Below are positions 21,600 to 31,595 of a stretch of DNA of 64,000 nucleotides, piece by piece; the first letter of the stretch is position 1; every line of letters begins with the position of its first letter. The DNA comes from Cenococcum geophilum 1.58 (taxonomy: Eukaryota > Ascomycota > Dothideomycetes > Gloniales > Gloniaceae). The notes beneath the pieces were generated by a model that was not told the origin of the DNA, did not search any database, and saw nothing but the letters and a program-made list of their open reading frames with translations. Location of the stretch: contig KV748178.1 in the NCBI GenBank assembly GCA_001692895.1, positions 2,156,536 to 2,220,535 on the forward strand, read 5' to 3'. The position numbers were made by a program, and so were the translations under genes.

Positions 21600-23053
21600 T
21601 TTACCTTTATATCGTGTCCATCTAGCTAAAGTAGGCCGTAAAGGATGGTCCTTATAGAATTCTTTTACTAGGGAAGGCGTATTGGTCTTAATTTGCTTAT
21701 AAGGTTCCTAGGTTTATATCTTATATTCTTCCTATTTAGTAAGAAGTTTAAATTATTTAGACTGTGTCTTCTATTATATATTATTAATTAAGTTAATAAA
21801 GTAAAAACCGTTACCGTTATTAATAATTATAGGAGGTAGCGGTAGCACTTTGCGAGTTATAGGTTTACCCTTTAAGGGTTATAGTAAATTTACGTAAAAT
21901 ATTAGATATATTTTTATTTTAGTTAGTAGTTTAAGCTTATAAGTGTATAGGCTTAGTTTTTTTTTAATTTAGTATAAGCCCGTAAACTTCTAGTCTAGTT
22001 TCTTTAAGGGTTATTAAGTCTTTAGGTTTTATATATTTAGGTAAACTATATTACCTTCCTTAAAGTCCCACGCAGAAGCTCGTCCTTTATTTATATGCTA
22101 TTTCTATACTATTTAAGCGTACGCTAATTTACTTTATAATAGTTCCGTTAACTACTTTATTTAATTAACAAAGTTATACGCGTTAATTAGTTGAATTCTC
22201 TTAATTATAGGTCCTATTATATTAATTTTGGGTTATAGTTTAAATCTAAGTTAAGGGTCTTATCCGTAGGTTATATAAAACGGCGTTATACCTATTAATT
22301 TGTTTCTTGTATTATTTATAGTAAACTTAGCTAACAGTAGCTACTTTTCCTAGTCGTCTTATAGGTAGGAGTAGTATATTTATAGGTATTATTCTATAAT
22401 CGCGTTTACAATTTTAGTTTAACCATTTATCTCTAGATAAAATGTAGTTAAAAGTTATATTTATATACTTAATCGCTTATATAGGGCTTGCTAGAAGTCT
22501 AAAACGAACTAGCTTTTATAGTTAGATATTATTAAATTAGGAAGTCTGTATAGCTTAAAAACGTGCTTAATAAAACATTCGGCTACTAATATTATATTAA
22601 TTAAGTCTATAGGAATTATGTGTTATATTTTTATAAAACGGTAAATAACTACTATAATATTTATAAACCTATTACTATTAGGCAGGTTAACTACGAAGTT
22701 TAATTAAGATATCTCGCCATCTTTATATTAGAATTGGCAACGGTTAAAATACTCCTTAGTTCTTTATATAAGAGGTCTTCCTACATACGCATATTCTATA
22801 TACTTAAATATATTTTCGTATATAGTTATACATTATAGGCCAGTAATATACTTATTAAATAATCTTATAGGTCTTTATATAGCTAGGATGCCCTACTATA
22901 GGGAAATTATATATAAATTTAAGTATCTTAAATCGTAAAGGTTTGGAATTCGGGATTACTATCTTCTATTAATAGTATAACCGATTATTACAGACTTTGC
23001 ATTTAGCGAGTGTAATATCCTTATATTGCCGTTTCCCTATTTAAATTACTTTT
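21600..23053 (-). pseudogene. G2 integrase C-terminus and chromodomain
   Basis: Continuation of G2 pol to the left of the C2 insertion. Landmarks right to left: NRFINIIVVVYRFIK and the downstream ISNYKSQFVLDF-type integrase core (about 22500-22720), AKFTINNTRNKLIGITPFY (about 22320), a GLY-type end of the integrase (near 21970), then a chromodomain-like segment (NGNGFYFINLINNI ... FKLLT.EEYKI ... YKDHPLRPT, about 21620-21840). Stops again sit at Gln/Trp positions. Confidence 0.8.
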
Positions 23054-23058
23054 ATTAT

Positions 23059-23261
23059 TGTTAGGAATAGGGCAAATTGCCAATATATACGGCAAATTGC
23101 CGTCACGTAAGGCAAGTTGCCGTCATATGTTACCGCGGCACTAGCGTAGTAAGGAACCTTAAGTTCCTTACCCTTCCCCTTTCTTAGAAGAATATATACA
23201 ATAACAACCATTATACTACCTACAACTTATAGATATGTAATATCACCTTATAAGTCTAACA
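23059..23261 (+). repeat. 5' LTR of C2
   Basis: 203 bp, about 10 transition differences from the 3' LTR by eye. It contains three direct GGCAAATTGCC-type repeats near its start and ATATATA near 23195. Confidence 0.9.
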
Positions 23262-23621
23262 CTAATTAGTAGTTAACTTTACTGTTATACTATAGAACAG
23301 CTAGGTTTTCACTAAGAAGAGACGAGCCACTATACTAGTGCTACTTGTGCTAAGGGAAGCTGTCTTTTAAGGTCAGAACTAGTCCTAAACCTTAAATAGA
23401 ACTCTTCCACAAATCTAAGGATCTAAAGGCCAGAACTAGTCCTAAGCCTTCCCCAAATTATAGATTCTTGCGTCTATTACGCAGAACAACACACTTTATA
23501 AGTCTTCGCAATTTAAGGCTAAAACTAGTCCTAAGCCCTATAATCGCAAATATATATTATAAACGCGTACTAAACGACAATCCCTATACTACTAATATTC
23601 CTTTCCTCTAAAGATATAACT

Positions 23622-26600
23622 ATGGCTATTCCAAACGACTAGAGAGACTCCTTACTACTAGGGGTAGCTATATACGCGAAACTTATTAATAAAGATTGGG
23701 ACGTATTTACCTTTAATATAACAACCTATACCGCAAAACAAGTTAACGGCTTTCTCCTACACTATATTCTATTCTATTAAGATAGCTACTACACCGATTT
23801 ATAGTTATGGAAATACTTTAGGGAGGATTTTATAGGATGGACCGCCGACACCTAGGCACTTAGCAATATTAATATTATTTAGGATTTTTAAGACTCCCTT
23901 TAAAGGAATGGGGTGTACGTTACTGAGGACAGTAACCTAATTACTAGTAATATTTACGCTGTTCTTACTAGTATAGAAGAACTAGTATAGACGGAAGCTA
24001 AGATTATACGTTAACTACAGAAACCTAAAACTAACCTATATTCTTTAGAAGGTAACTTTAATTCGGAACGAAACCCCTAGAACGCTACTCTCCTACCTAA
24101 AGGTACTCTCCCACCTAGAGGTACTCTTCCTTTACTTTCACTACCTCTAACTTTTCTATCTTAGCCAACTAATAAGCCTCTATCTTAAGAAGTCACGAAT
24201 TTAATAAAGGTATATTTAGACGAAGAGAAGAAGTTTAGAGGAGAATTATATAATATACTCGGAGCAAAACTATAGGTCTTTTATAACTGCTACAATAAGG
24301 TTAAAATTTAACGCCACTAGTTCTATTATGCTTTCTCTATCATATTAAAGGGACGGGCGGCGACGTTCTATTACAACTATATCGCAGGTAAAAACTATAG
24401 CTTTAATGTAATACTTTAGCTTACTAGAGCCTACTTTAAAACTAATAAGAACCGCTAACTCTATATATCCAAATGGCGGGAGACTATATTTTAAAAAGTT
24501 ATCGCTTCTAACCCAATAACGACTTGCCTAGAGTATCTTTAACTACTCTTTAATAAACTCTAGAAAATCCAATATAGTTTTACTAAAACCTACTAAAATA
24601 AGAATAGTCTAAGGGACTAGGTTATCTTAGCATGCCGTAGCGTTTCTAAGTATAACTTGGCGCTATATAAACCTATAGATATATTTAAAGGAGTATATAC
24701 CGAACTACGCTCCGCTATAGGCACTGTAATATAAATATAAAAACCCTAACAATTCTATACCGAAAACCCTATTTAAACTAGGATTCTAGACCAATATAAT
24801 TATAACTAGACTAATTAAATATATGGCGGCTAGAGTAGGGGATACGGTAGAGGGTATAATTAACGTTAACTATAAAGCAATTATGGAGGTTCTTATAGAG
24901 GTTTATTTCGGAACAACCGTTATAAAAAGTGCTACGTTTGTAAGAAGCCAAATTACTAGTTAAATAGACACTCTCTTAATAAGCGAAAGGAGGTATATAA
25001 TAAGTTCTAACAAAGTATAAGAAATGTTAGAAATTATAAAGTTACTACGGCCTACTTCTAAAGCTTTCTAGTCCAATATAAAGGCATAGAAGACCTTAAG
25101 GATAAGGTTAATAAGGCTAAATAGCTCCTTATAGATATAGACATTAAGGACTACTCTCCCAACCAATACTTTACTAAGTATAGTAAGGTAAATAGCACAT
25201 AAACCGTCGCTATCCTTAATAACCAATCTACGTTCCATTCTGTTATAAAGTTAGATATCTTTAATAAGCCAAAGGAAAGTTCCGCGTTCTCCTTTAATAA
25301 CAGATACTCAGCGAACGTCTTCTATAGTATTATGCCAGATACTAGAGCCGCAGGAGTATCTATAGTAGGAGAACCTTAAGTTTAAGCTCTTTAGCAGCTT
25401 AATAGCTCTATTTAAATTAACTAATTAACGGCAGGCCAATATACAATTCGCTTCGGTAAGGGTACTATAATCTCTCTCGGCACAATTGGGGTCTAAACCC
25501 CGTTAGGATATATCACTTTCCACATCGTCCCTATAAACACCCCATTTCTATTCTGCATCTAAGATATAAATAGATTAGGCGTTAAGCTTAACAACCTTAA
25601 GAATATACTCGTTTAGGGAAATAATCGGGTGCCCATTATACGCAAATAGGGTCACCCTTAGTTGCTCCTTTAACAGCTAGAAAGGAGCGTTACTTAAAGT
25701 CACTTAACCGAGCTAGAGCTACGTTAACTACACCGTCGTTTTGGCTACCCATCTATTTACTAACTGCTTAGGGTTCTTTAGCGAGTAGGTTATAAAGTTA
25801 AGGTTAAGACGATTAAGCATCTTATAAAGTACTACTATTACTACTAAATAAACCAGAAGTCCCCTGGCCGATTTAAGTTTACCCTTAAAGATAACTACAA
25901 CTTTAACTTCTATATTATTATTGACATTATATATCTTAGCGGCAAGCTAGTACTCCAAGTTATTAACTTCTTAACCTCCTTCTAAGCCGCACGCTTCCTA
26001 AAGGATATATTAGCTAGGAACGCATAGGATACTCTCTAATTATACTAGATTAATATCTACCTAGGACCCCCGGATCAAGTCATTTATAATATAGGAAGAA
26101 ACTTCTTATCTATAGAGTTTTGGTAATAAGTAAAAGCAATAGCAATTAAGGTTAAGGAAGTCCCTGTTAAGGTATATAATAGTGTTAGAAAAGTAGAACA
26201 ATATTATACGCTACTACGCCAAGTATATAAGATTATTTCTTTAGAACTAGAGGACGCTAGCAAAGAGCTTATCTTACAGATAGCTGTTAAGGCTGTTAAC
26301 GACTCCGCTAGTCCAGATAGGCTCGTACCTACGTTGCTAGTCTTTGGCGCCTACCCTTAAATAACTAATAATTCTCCACTATCTCCCTCTATTATATAAT
26401 AAGCCGAGGCTATTCGCAAAGCAACGAAAGAGGTGCGATATCTCTACGCTACGCGCTAGGTTAATAACGCACTAGGAATAAGAAATGGCCTAAATACCTT
26501 AACTACGCTTAATCTACCGCTCTAATCTAAGGTACGCGTATAGCGCGAAAAGGGAGAATAGTTAGGCCTATATAAACTCATTATAATTAATGGCCAAACT

Positions 26601-27103
26601 TATACTATTTAGATGCCTTATAGACCCACCCAATTCCATTTAACTATTATTAAGCCCTACTATAAAGATAACAGTTCCGAGCCTCTGCAGGATACCCTAG
26701 AAGATACCCTAAAAGATACCCTAGAAGATGCCCTAGAGGAGAACCACGATCAGCGTGCCCTAGAAGGCGACTATAATCCTAATATAATTGTAGTAGATGT
26801 ACCGCAACCACAACGCGGTAGAGGCCGCCCGAAGGGATTATAAAATTGCTAACATCTTATTAATTTTAAAGAGTAATTTATTACTGCTATTGAGAGTAGA
26901 GCCGAGCTGTTAATAGCCTTTATAACAGCTAAAGAGAAGGCTAACTTTGAGCTCGCAAAACAGCTCTAAAAGGAAGGTCGTATTACAACTCCAGGAGCCC
27001 CCTTCCAAGCATCTGATAAGCGGGAGATCGACGGTCTTATCGCGAGAGAAGTTTTTAAATTTAAGAAGTATGACCCTACTAAGTTTAATGGAATTCGCAT
27101 CTT
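23622..27103 (+). pseudogene. Copia C2 gag-protease-integrase and start of RT
   Basis: The start ATG at 23622 (MAIPND) gives the first long coherent frame after the LTR. Landmarks: gag zinc-knuckle remnant YVCKKPNY near 24935; DTRAAGVSIVGEP near 25340 (family DTGA, Gly lost); HRRFGYPSIYQL near 25735, the His pair of the integrase zinc domain; integrase core DIIYLSGKLVL and IYNIGRNFLSIEFQQ (about 25920-26130); an acidic linker with a DTLEDTLKDTLEDALEE repeat (26690-26745) and an AT-hook PQRGRGRPKG (26805-26840). It then continues to the RT N-terminus, FNGIRIF, where the insertion cuts it. The acidic and AT-hook part is open for 76 codons. Confidence 0.88.
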
Positions 27104-27414
27104 TACATCGGCAAAATATGGTACCCTTTCAATGGCCTCAATGGTTGGTGGTTGACGCAATTGGCGCGCAGTTGAGGTCATTTGGCAACTCGACCGACTA
27201 GCCTATGTCGTGTTTTTTTTGCACGCAGCCTGCGCGCAGCCTGCCAGCAATCCTCTGCGCATTTTGGCAACCATAATTATATTACCTCTTTTATACTAAT
27301 AGCATATTTTAAATAATAAAAGCTATTTTAAAGCTATTTATAAGGCTAGCAAAATAAATATTATATTTTAGATAATTTAATATAATATAGGCGATGGTTC
27401 TTCTTCTAGCCTTA

Positions 27415-27735
27415 TCTACTGTACCTTATTAAACTTACCTACCTGCCTGCATCGCCTACCTATCTGCATCTACCTACCTACTCTACATCGCCTACACTAT
27501 TCTATATCTACCTGTCTGCATTTGCCTACCTATCTGCATCTGCCTACCTATCTATACTTACCTACCCGTTAGCATCTACTTACCTATCTACATCTGCTTA
27601 CCTATCTGCACCTACTAACCTATCTGCATCTACCCTGCCTATCTATATCTGCTTACCTGTCTGCATCTGCCTACCTATTCTACATCTACCTTACCTACCC
27701 ATTAGCATCTACCTGTTTGTGCCTACCTGTCTGTG
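27415..27735. repeat. Minisatellite 1, CTACCTATCTGCATCTGC type
   Basis: Degenerate 22-30 bp units built on CTACCTATCTGCATCTGCCT, about a dozen copies. Both strands are mostly closed. Confidence 0.85.
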
Positions 27736-27784
27736 CTACCTTAATTCGATCAATCGATCGAATCGTTTATAGTGTTGGCTGGCT

Positions 27785-28310
27785 AGTCGTTGTCGTGCCT
27801 GGCTCTGGCGACGGTCGTCTGGTTCTGGCCGACGGTCGTCTGGCTCTGGCAACGGTCGTCTGGTTCTGGTAACGGTCGTCTGGCTGGCGACGGTCGTCTG
27901 GTTCTGGCGACGGTCGTCTGGTTCTGGCGACGGTCGTCTGACTCTGGCAACGGTCGTCTGGTTCTGGTAACGGTCGTCTGGCTGGCGGACGGTCGTCTGG
28001 TTCTGGCGACGGTCGTCTGGCGCTGGCAACGGTTGTCTGGTTCTGGGCGACGGTCGTCTGGCTCTGGCAACGGTCGTCTGGTTCTGGTAAACGGTCGTCT
28101 GGCTGGCGACGGTCGTCTGGTTCTGGCGACGGTCGTCTGACTCTGGCAACGGTCGTCTGGTTCTGGTAACGGTCGTCCTGGCTGGCGACGGGTCGTCCTG
28201 GTCTCTGGCGACAGTCGTCTGGTTCTGGCGACGGTCGTCTGGCTGGCGATGGTTCGTCTGGTTCTGGTAACCGGTCAATCTTGGTTTCTTGGCGACGGTC
28301 GTCTAGTTCT
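27785..28310. repeat. Minisatellite 2, 18-20 bp GGTTCTGGCGACGGTCGTCT
   Basis: More than 20 units, GC-rich, alternating GGTTCTGG and GGCTGG openings. The unit length is not a multiple of three, so long open frames on both strands (up to 180 codons) arise from repetition and change frame with every unit; I do not regard them as genes. Confidence 0.9.
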
Positions 28311-28466
28311 TAGGCAACGGTCCTCTGCTGGGCTGCCGTTCTGGTTGCCTCCCTAGGTAGGGAGGATTATAAAGAAGGGAAGGGAAGGGGTAAAAAATAA
28401 GGTGGTTACATAGGGTTAGAGGCACGTTGTAGAGGCTATCGGGAAATATAGCGGGGACCCGATGCC

Positions 28467-28880
28467 AGAGCTTCGTGGTAGAGCCTCTGTACGCAGAGCT
28501 TCGCGCAGAGCCTCGTGCAGAGCCTCTGTACGCAGAGCTTCTCGCAGAGCCTCGTGCAGAGCCTCTGTACGCAGAGCTTCCGCGCAGAGCCTCGCGCAGA
28601 GCCTCGTGCAGAGCCCTCGTGCAGAGGCTTCGTGCAGAGCTTTCGTGCAGAGCTTCGTGGCAGAGCTTCGTGCAGAGCTTCGTGCAGAGCTCGTGCAGAG
28701 CCTCTGTACCGCCAGAGCTTCGTGGTAGAGCCTCGTGAAGAGCCTTATGCGAAGCTTCGTGCAGAGCTTTGTGCAGAGCCTCTATGCGCAGAGCTTCGTG
28801 CAAAGCCTCTGTACGCAGAGCTTCGTGCAAAGCCTCTGTACGCAGAGCTTCGTATAGAGCCTCGTGCAGAGCCTCCAGTA
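28467..28880. repeat. Minisatellite 3, 27-bp GCAGAGCCTCTGTACGCAGA type
   Basis: About 15-18 units of GCAGAGCCTCTGTAC-GCAGAGCTTCGT variants. Again open on both strands by chance of composition. Followed at 28884-28925 by three short GAGATTGTAT repeats. Confidence 0.9.
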
Positions 28881-28984
28881 ATAAGACTATAAGATTGTAT
28901 GAGATTGTATGAGATTGTATAAGATGTAGGATTATATATAATAGTTAAATATATAGTATATAACTTTACCTTAATCGCACGTTA

Positions 28985-29575
28985 AGAAATATATATGTTA
29001 GCTTTTAAAGTTGTTAAGTAGGTTAACTACATATTAAGTTAGTTAAATATATGTTAAGTAGGTTAATTACGTATTAAGTTAGTTAAAATTGTATATTAAG
29101 TAGGTAACTGGCGTATTAAGTTAGTTAAATTGTATGTTAAGTAGGTTAACTGTATATTAAGTTAGTTAAATTGCATGTTAAGTAGGTTAACTGTGTATTG
29201 AGTTAGTTAAATTGTATATTAAGTAGGTTAACTACGTGTTAAGTTAGTTAAATTGCATATTAAGTAGGTTAACTGCGTGTTAAGTTAGTTAAATTGCATG
29301 TTAAGTAGGTTAACTGTATAATTAGTTAGTTAATTGCATGTTAAGTAGGTTAACTGTGTATTGAGTTAGTTAAATTGTATATTAAGTAGGTTAACTACGT
29401 GTTAAGTTAGTTAAATTGCATATTAAGTAGGTTAACTGCGTGTTAAGTTAGTTAAATTGCATGTTAAGTAGGTTAACTGCGTGTTAAGTTAGTTAAATTG
29501 TATATTAAGTTGGTCAATTACGTGTTAAGTTGGTTAATTGCGTGTTGAGTTGGTTAAATTGCATGTCAATTACGC
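28985..29575. repeat. Minisatellite 4, 38-bp TTAAGTAGGTTAACTG type
   Basis: About 15 units alternating TTAAGTTAGTTAAATTGCA and TGTTAAGTAGGTTAACTGC. AT-rich, unlike minisatellites 2 and 3. No frame. Confidence 0.9.
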
Positions 29576-29632
29576 GAAACGCGAAAACCAAAGTCTACTT
29601 AAATCTCATTCTGCGAATATTTTCCCGATGTA

Positions 29633-31083
29633 AGTTAAGAATGGTCAACGAGATTAAGGGTAAGGCTACTGACGCCCCATTTAAGAAATTAAGGCTTATT
29701 ATCTAAGGTTATAACGATAATAGCAAGGAGACAATTCTTACGTAATCTCCTACAATTTAACGAGCTAGTTAGTAAGTCATTATTATACTAGCTCCCTCCT
29801 TAATAAAGAACGGAATAGCAGTTTATTTATGAGATATTACTTAGGCCTATACCCAATTAGAGACGTACCTTTAGCGCTTAATACTCGCATATCTTCTAGA
29901 GTAAATTCGCCACTAATATCCTAAAGATACAATTATAGTTGTCCTTAAGCCATTATACGGAATTGTAGAGGCAGGAACTCATTAGTAGGCTACTTATAGT
30001 AAGCACCATAAAGAGAAGCTTTTAATAACTACTTCTATATTTAATCCCTGCTTCCTTATTATAACTATAGGAACTCTATTCGGAATTGTTGGCATATAAA
30101 CTAATAATACAATTATCTTAGGAGACGACCAATTCTTAGCTCTTAAAGAAGATGAGCTAGTAAAGGCAAATCTTATAGCAAAGCTAAAGGAAAGACTTAA
30201 TTTAATAACACCATTGCTCTTTAATAGATGTATCCTTTCCATAAATAAGGATTCTATTGCTTTACGCCAGAAGGGTTAAGGCAAGAAGATTAACGTTATT
30301 AACGTTAATTCTCTAAAATAAGGATACGTGGAATAACGCGCTCGCAGGGCTTATATTACTTCTATCTATCAACCTAAGGCTTCCTTTAATCTCTCTATTG
30401 CCGCCTAATACCAAGAACCAACTAAGGATGACGTTCTTGCTTTAAATAAGCGCCTTTCCTAGTAGATAAATTATCTTAACCAAGGGCTACTCTATATGCC
30501 TATTAATCTCCCTACTACTAAGATCTTCGTGTTTATTAATAGATCGTTTGCTAATAATAAAGATTTTAGCTCCTAGTTAGGATATAAGATTATTATTGCG
30601 AACGAATCTACTAGAGAGAATAACTTTATAATCTACGGCAACCTTATCTATTAAAGCTTAACTAAGAGTAAACGCGTTACTTAAAGCGTTCTAGCGTTAG
30701 AGATATATAGAATAGTTAGCGGAGTTAATATAGTAATTACAATTGGAACTACCTTAAGATAATTACGGATCGACTTAAAATTCCCGCTATTTCTACAATT
30801 GTGTGCACTAACTTATACTCCCTCTACGAGTGTTTAATTAAGCTTAGTACCATAAAGGAGAAGCGTCTTATAATCGATATTATAGCACTTTAGCAATCCT
30901 ACAAGCGTTAAGAACTCTTTAAGATTTAATGGATTAATGGCTAAAATAACTTAGTAGATGTAATGATGAAGGCAAACCTAAATAAGGCACTAGAGACATT
31001 CGTTAATATAAATACTCTATGTGTGCGAGTTAAAGGTTAGGTTAAGAGGGAAATTTAGAGAAGTTAAGATCTTATGGAACTTT
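29633..31083 (+). pseudogene. Copia C2 reverse transcriptase and RNase H
   Basis: Resumes C2 pol after the TA-flanked insertion with MVNEIKGKATDAPFKKLRL (29641 on). RT landmarks are KPLYGIVEAG near 29950-29980 and NTIILGDDQF near 30105-30135, at the catalytic site position where fungal Copia often has DDTxxL rather than YVDD. RNase H: FINRSFANNKDF near 30535-30570 and the closing KEKRLIIDII/NLVDV segment near 30860-30960. Ends at about 31083. RIP is weak in the first 60 bases and strong afterwards. Confidence 0.85.
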
Positions 31084-31100
31084 AACCGCCGGTTAAAGTT
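31078..31100. promoter_or_regulatory. Palindrome P1 in the C2 3' region
   Basis: AACTTTAACC-GCC-GGTTAAAGTT; overlaps the end of pol, 290 bp before the 3' LTR. Confidence 0.7.
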
Positions 31101-31188
31101 ATCTAATTAGTTAAATTCTTACTAAGAGCGCCGCGCCTAATTAATTCGGGTGGCGGTGTGGAGTTCTACTAACGCCATTTGTTAATCT

Positions 31189-31235
31189 AGCCAATCAGGA
31201 TTTTCCATGCCCGGCATAGAAAATCGCCATTGGCT
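31189..31235. promoter_or_regulatory. Extended CCAAT-flanked palindrome P2 in C2
   Basis: Core GATTTTCCATGCC/GGCATAGAAAATC (31199-31225) lies between AGCCAAT on the left and ATTGGCT on the right, giving an imperfect 47-bp inverted repeat with two opposed CCAAT boxes. CCAAT boxes bind the HAP/CBC complex in fungi (established); a regulatory role here is inference. Confidence 0.6.
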
Positions 31236-31387
31236 CGCTTACTACTAGCGCCTTAGCGGCCTACTCGTCTTTACATTAACCCCCTAATACCCTTCCTCTT
31301 TTCCTTCTTCCCCTTAGCTTTATACTTTTGTATAATAGCAATCTATAGGTGTTTATAGATGGCAACTATAAAAAGAAGAGTTACTAG

Positions 31388-31590
31388 TGTTAGGAATAGG
31401 GCAAATTGCCAATATATGCGGTAAATTGCCGTTATGTAAGGCAAGTTACCGTCATATGTTGCCGCGGCACTAGCGTGGTAAGGAACCTTAAGTTCCTTAC
31501 CCTTCCCCTTTCTTAGAAGAATATATATAACAACAACCATTATACTACCTACAACTTATAGATACGTGATATCACCTTATAAGTCTAACA
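31388..31590 (+). repeat. 3' LTR of C2
   Basis: 203 bp, preceded by AAAAAGAAGAG as candidate polypurine tract and followed by ATTAT. Confidence 0.9.
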
Positions 31591-31595
31591 ATTAT

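Larger units (their letters stand above)
27106..29630. mobile_element. Non-autonomous TA-flanked DNA transposon loaded with minisatellites
   Basis: Inserted in C2's RT. The ends are inverted repeats CATCGGCAAAATAT (27106-27119) and, on the other strand, CATCGGGAAAATAT (29630-29617): 13 of 14 match. TA is duplicated on both sides (27104-27105, 29631-29632). Removing the element plus one TA restores the Copia frame RIF-KLR-MVNEIKGK, matching GVRIFNLRFINKIK in C3, which fixes the boundaries. TA duplication suggests the Tc1/mariner/pogo group (inference); no transposase is present. Inside: 27120-27300 unique GC-richer DNA, then four different tandem arrays. It is largely free of RIP. Confidence 0.88.
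23059..31590 (+). mobile_element. Ty1/Copia element C2, carrying a 2.5-kb insertion
   Basis: Full Copia element inserted into G2. LTRs are 203 bp each (23059-23261, 31388-31590), TGTTAGGAATAG ... AAGTCTAACA, with target duplication ATTAT (23054-23058, 31591-31595). One large gag-pol frame on the plus strand is split by the TA-flanked element at 27106-29630. The inferred uninterrupted length is about 6 kb. Confidence 0.93.

Noticed and set aside
27101..27112. Starship-type insertion motif TTAC(N7)A at the left edge of the TA element
   Set aside because: The motif is short enough to occur by chance, there is no tyrosine recombinase, and inverted termini plus TA duplication explain the boundaries better.
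27736..28278. 180-codon open frame (minus) and overlapping 116-codon frame (plus)
   Set aside because: Both lie in the 18-20 bp minisatellite; being open on both strands and cycling through frames each unit is expected from composition, and there is no domain or start context.
28303..28892. Four overlapping frames of 87-175 codons on both strands
   Set aside because: They are translations of the GCAGAGC minisatellite in different frames; indels between units break any single frame and nothing supports a gene.
27415..29575. Possible CRISPR array
   Set aside because: The repeats are contiguous tandem units without spacers, and the setting is a fungal transposon.
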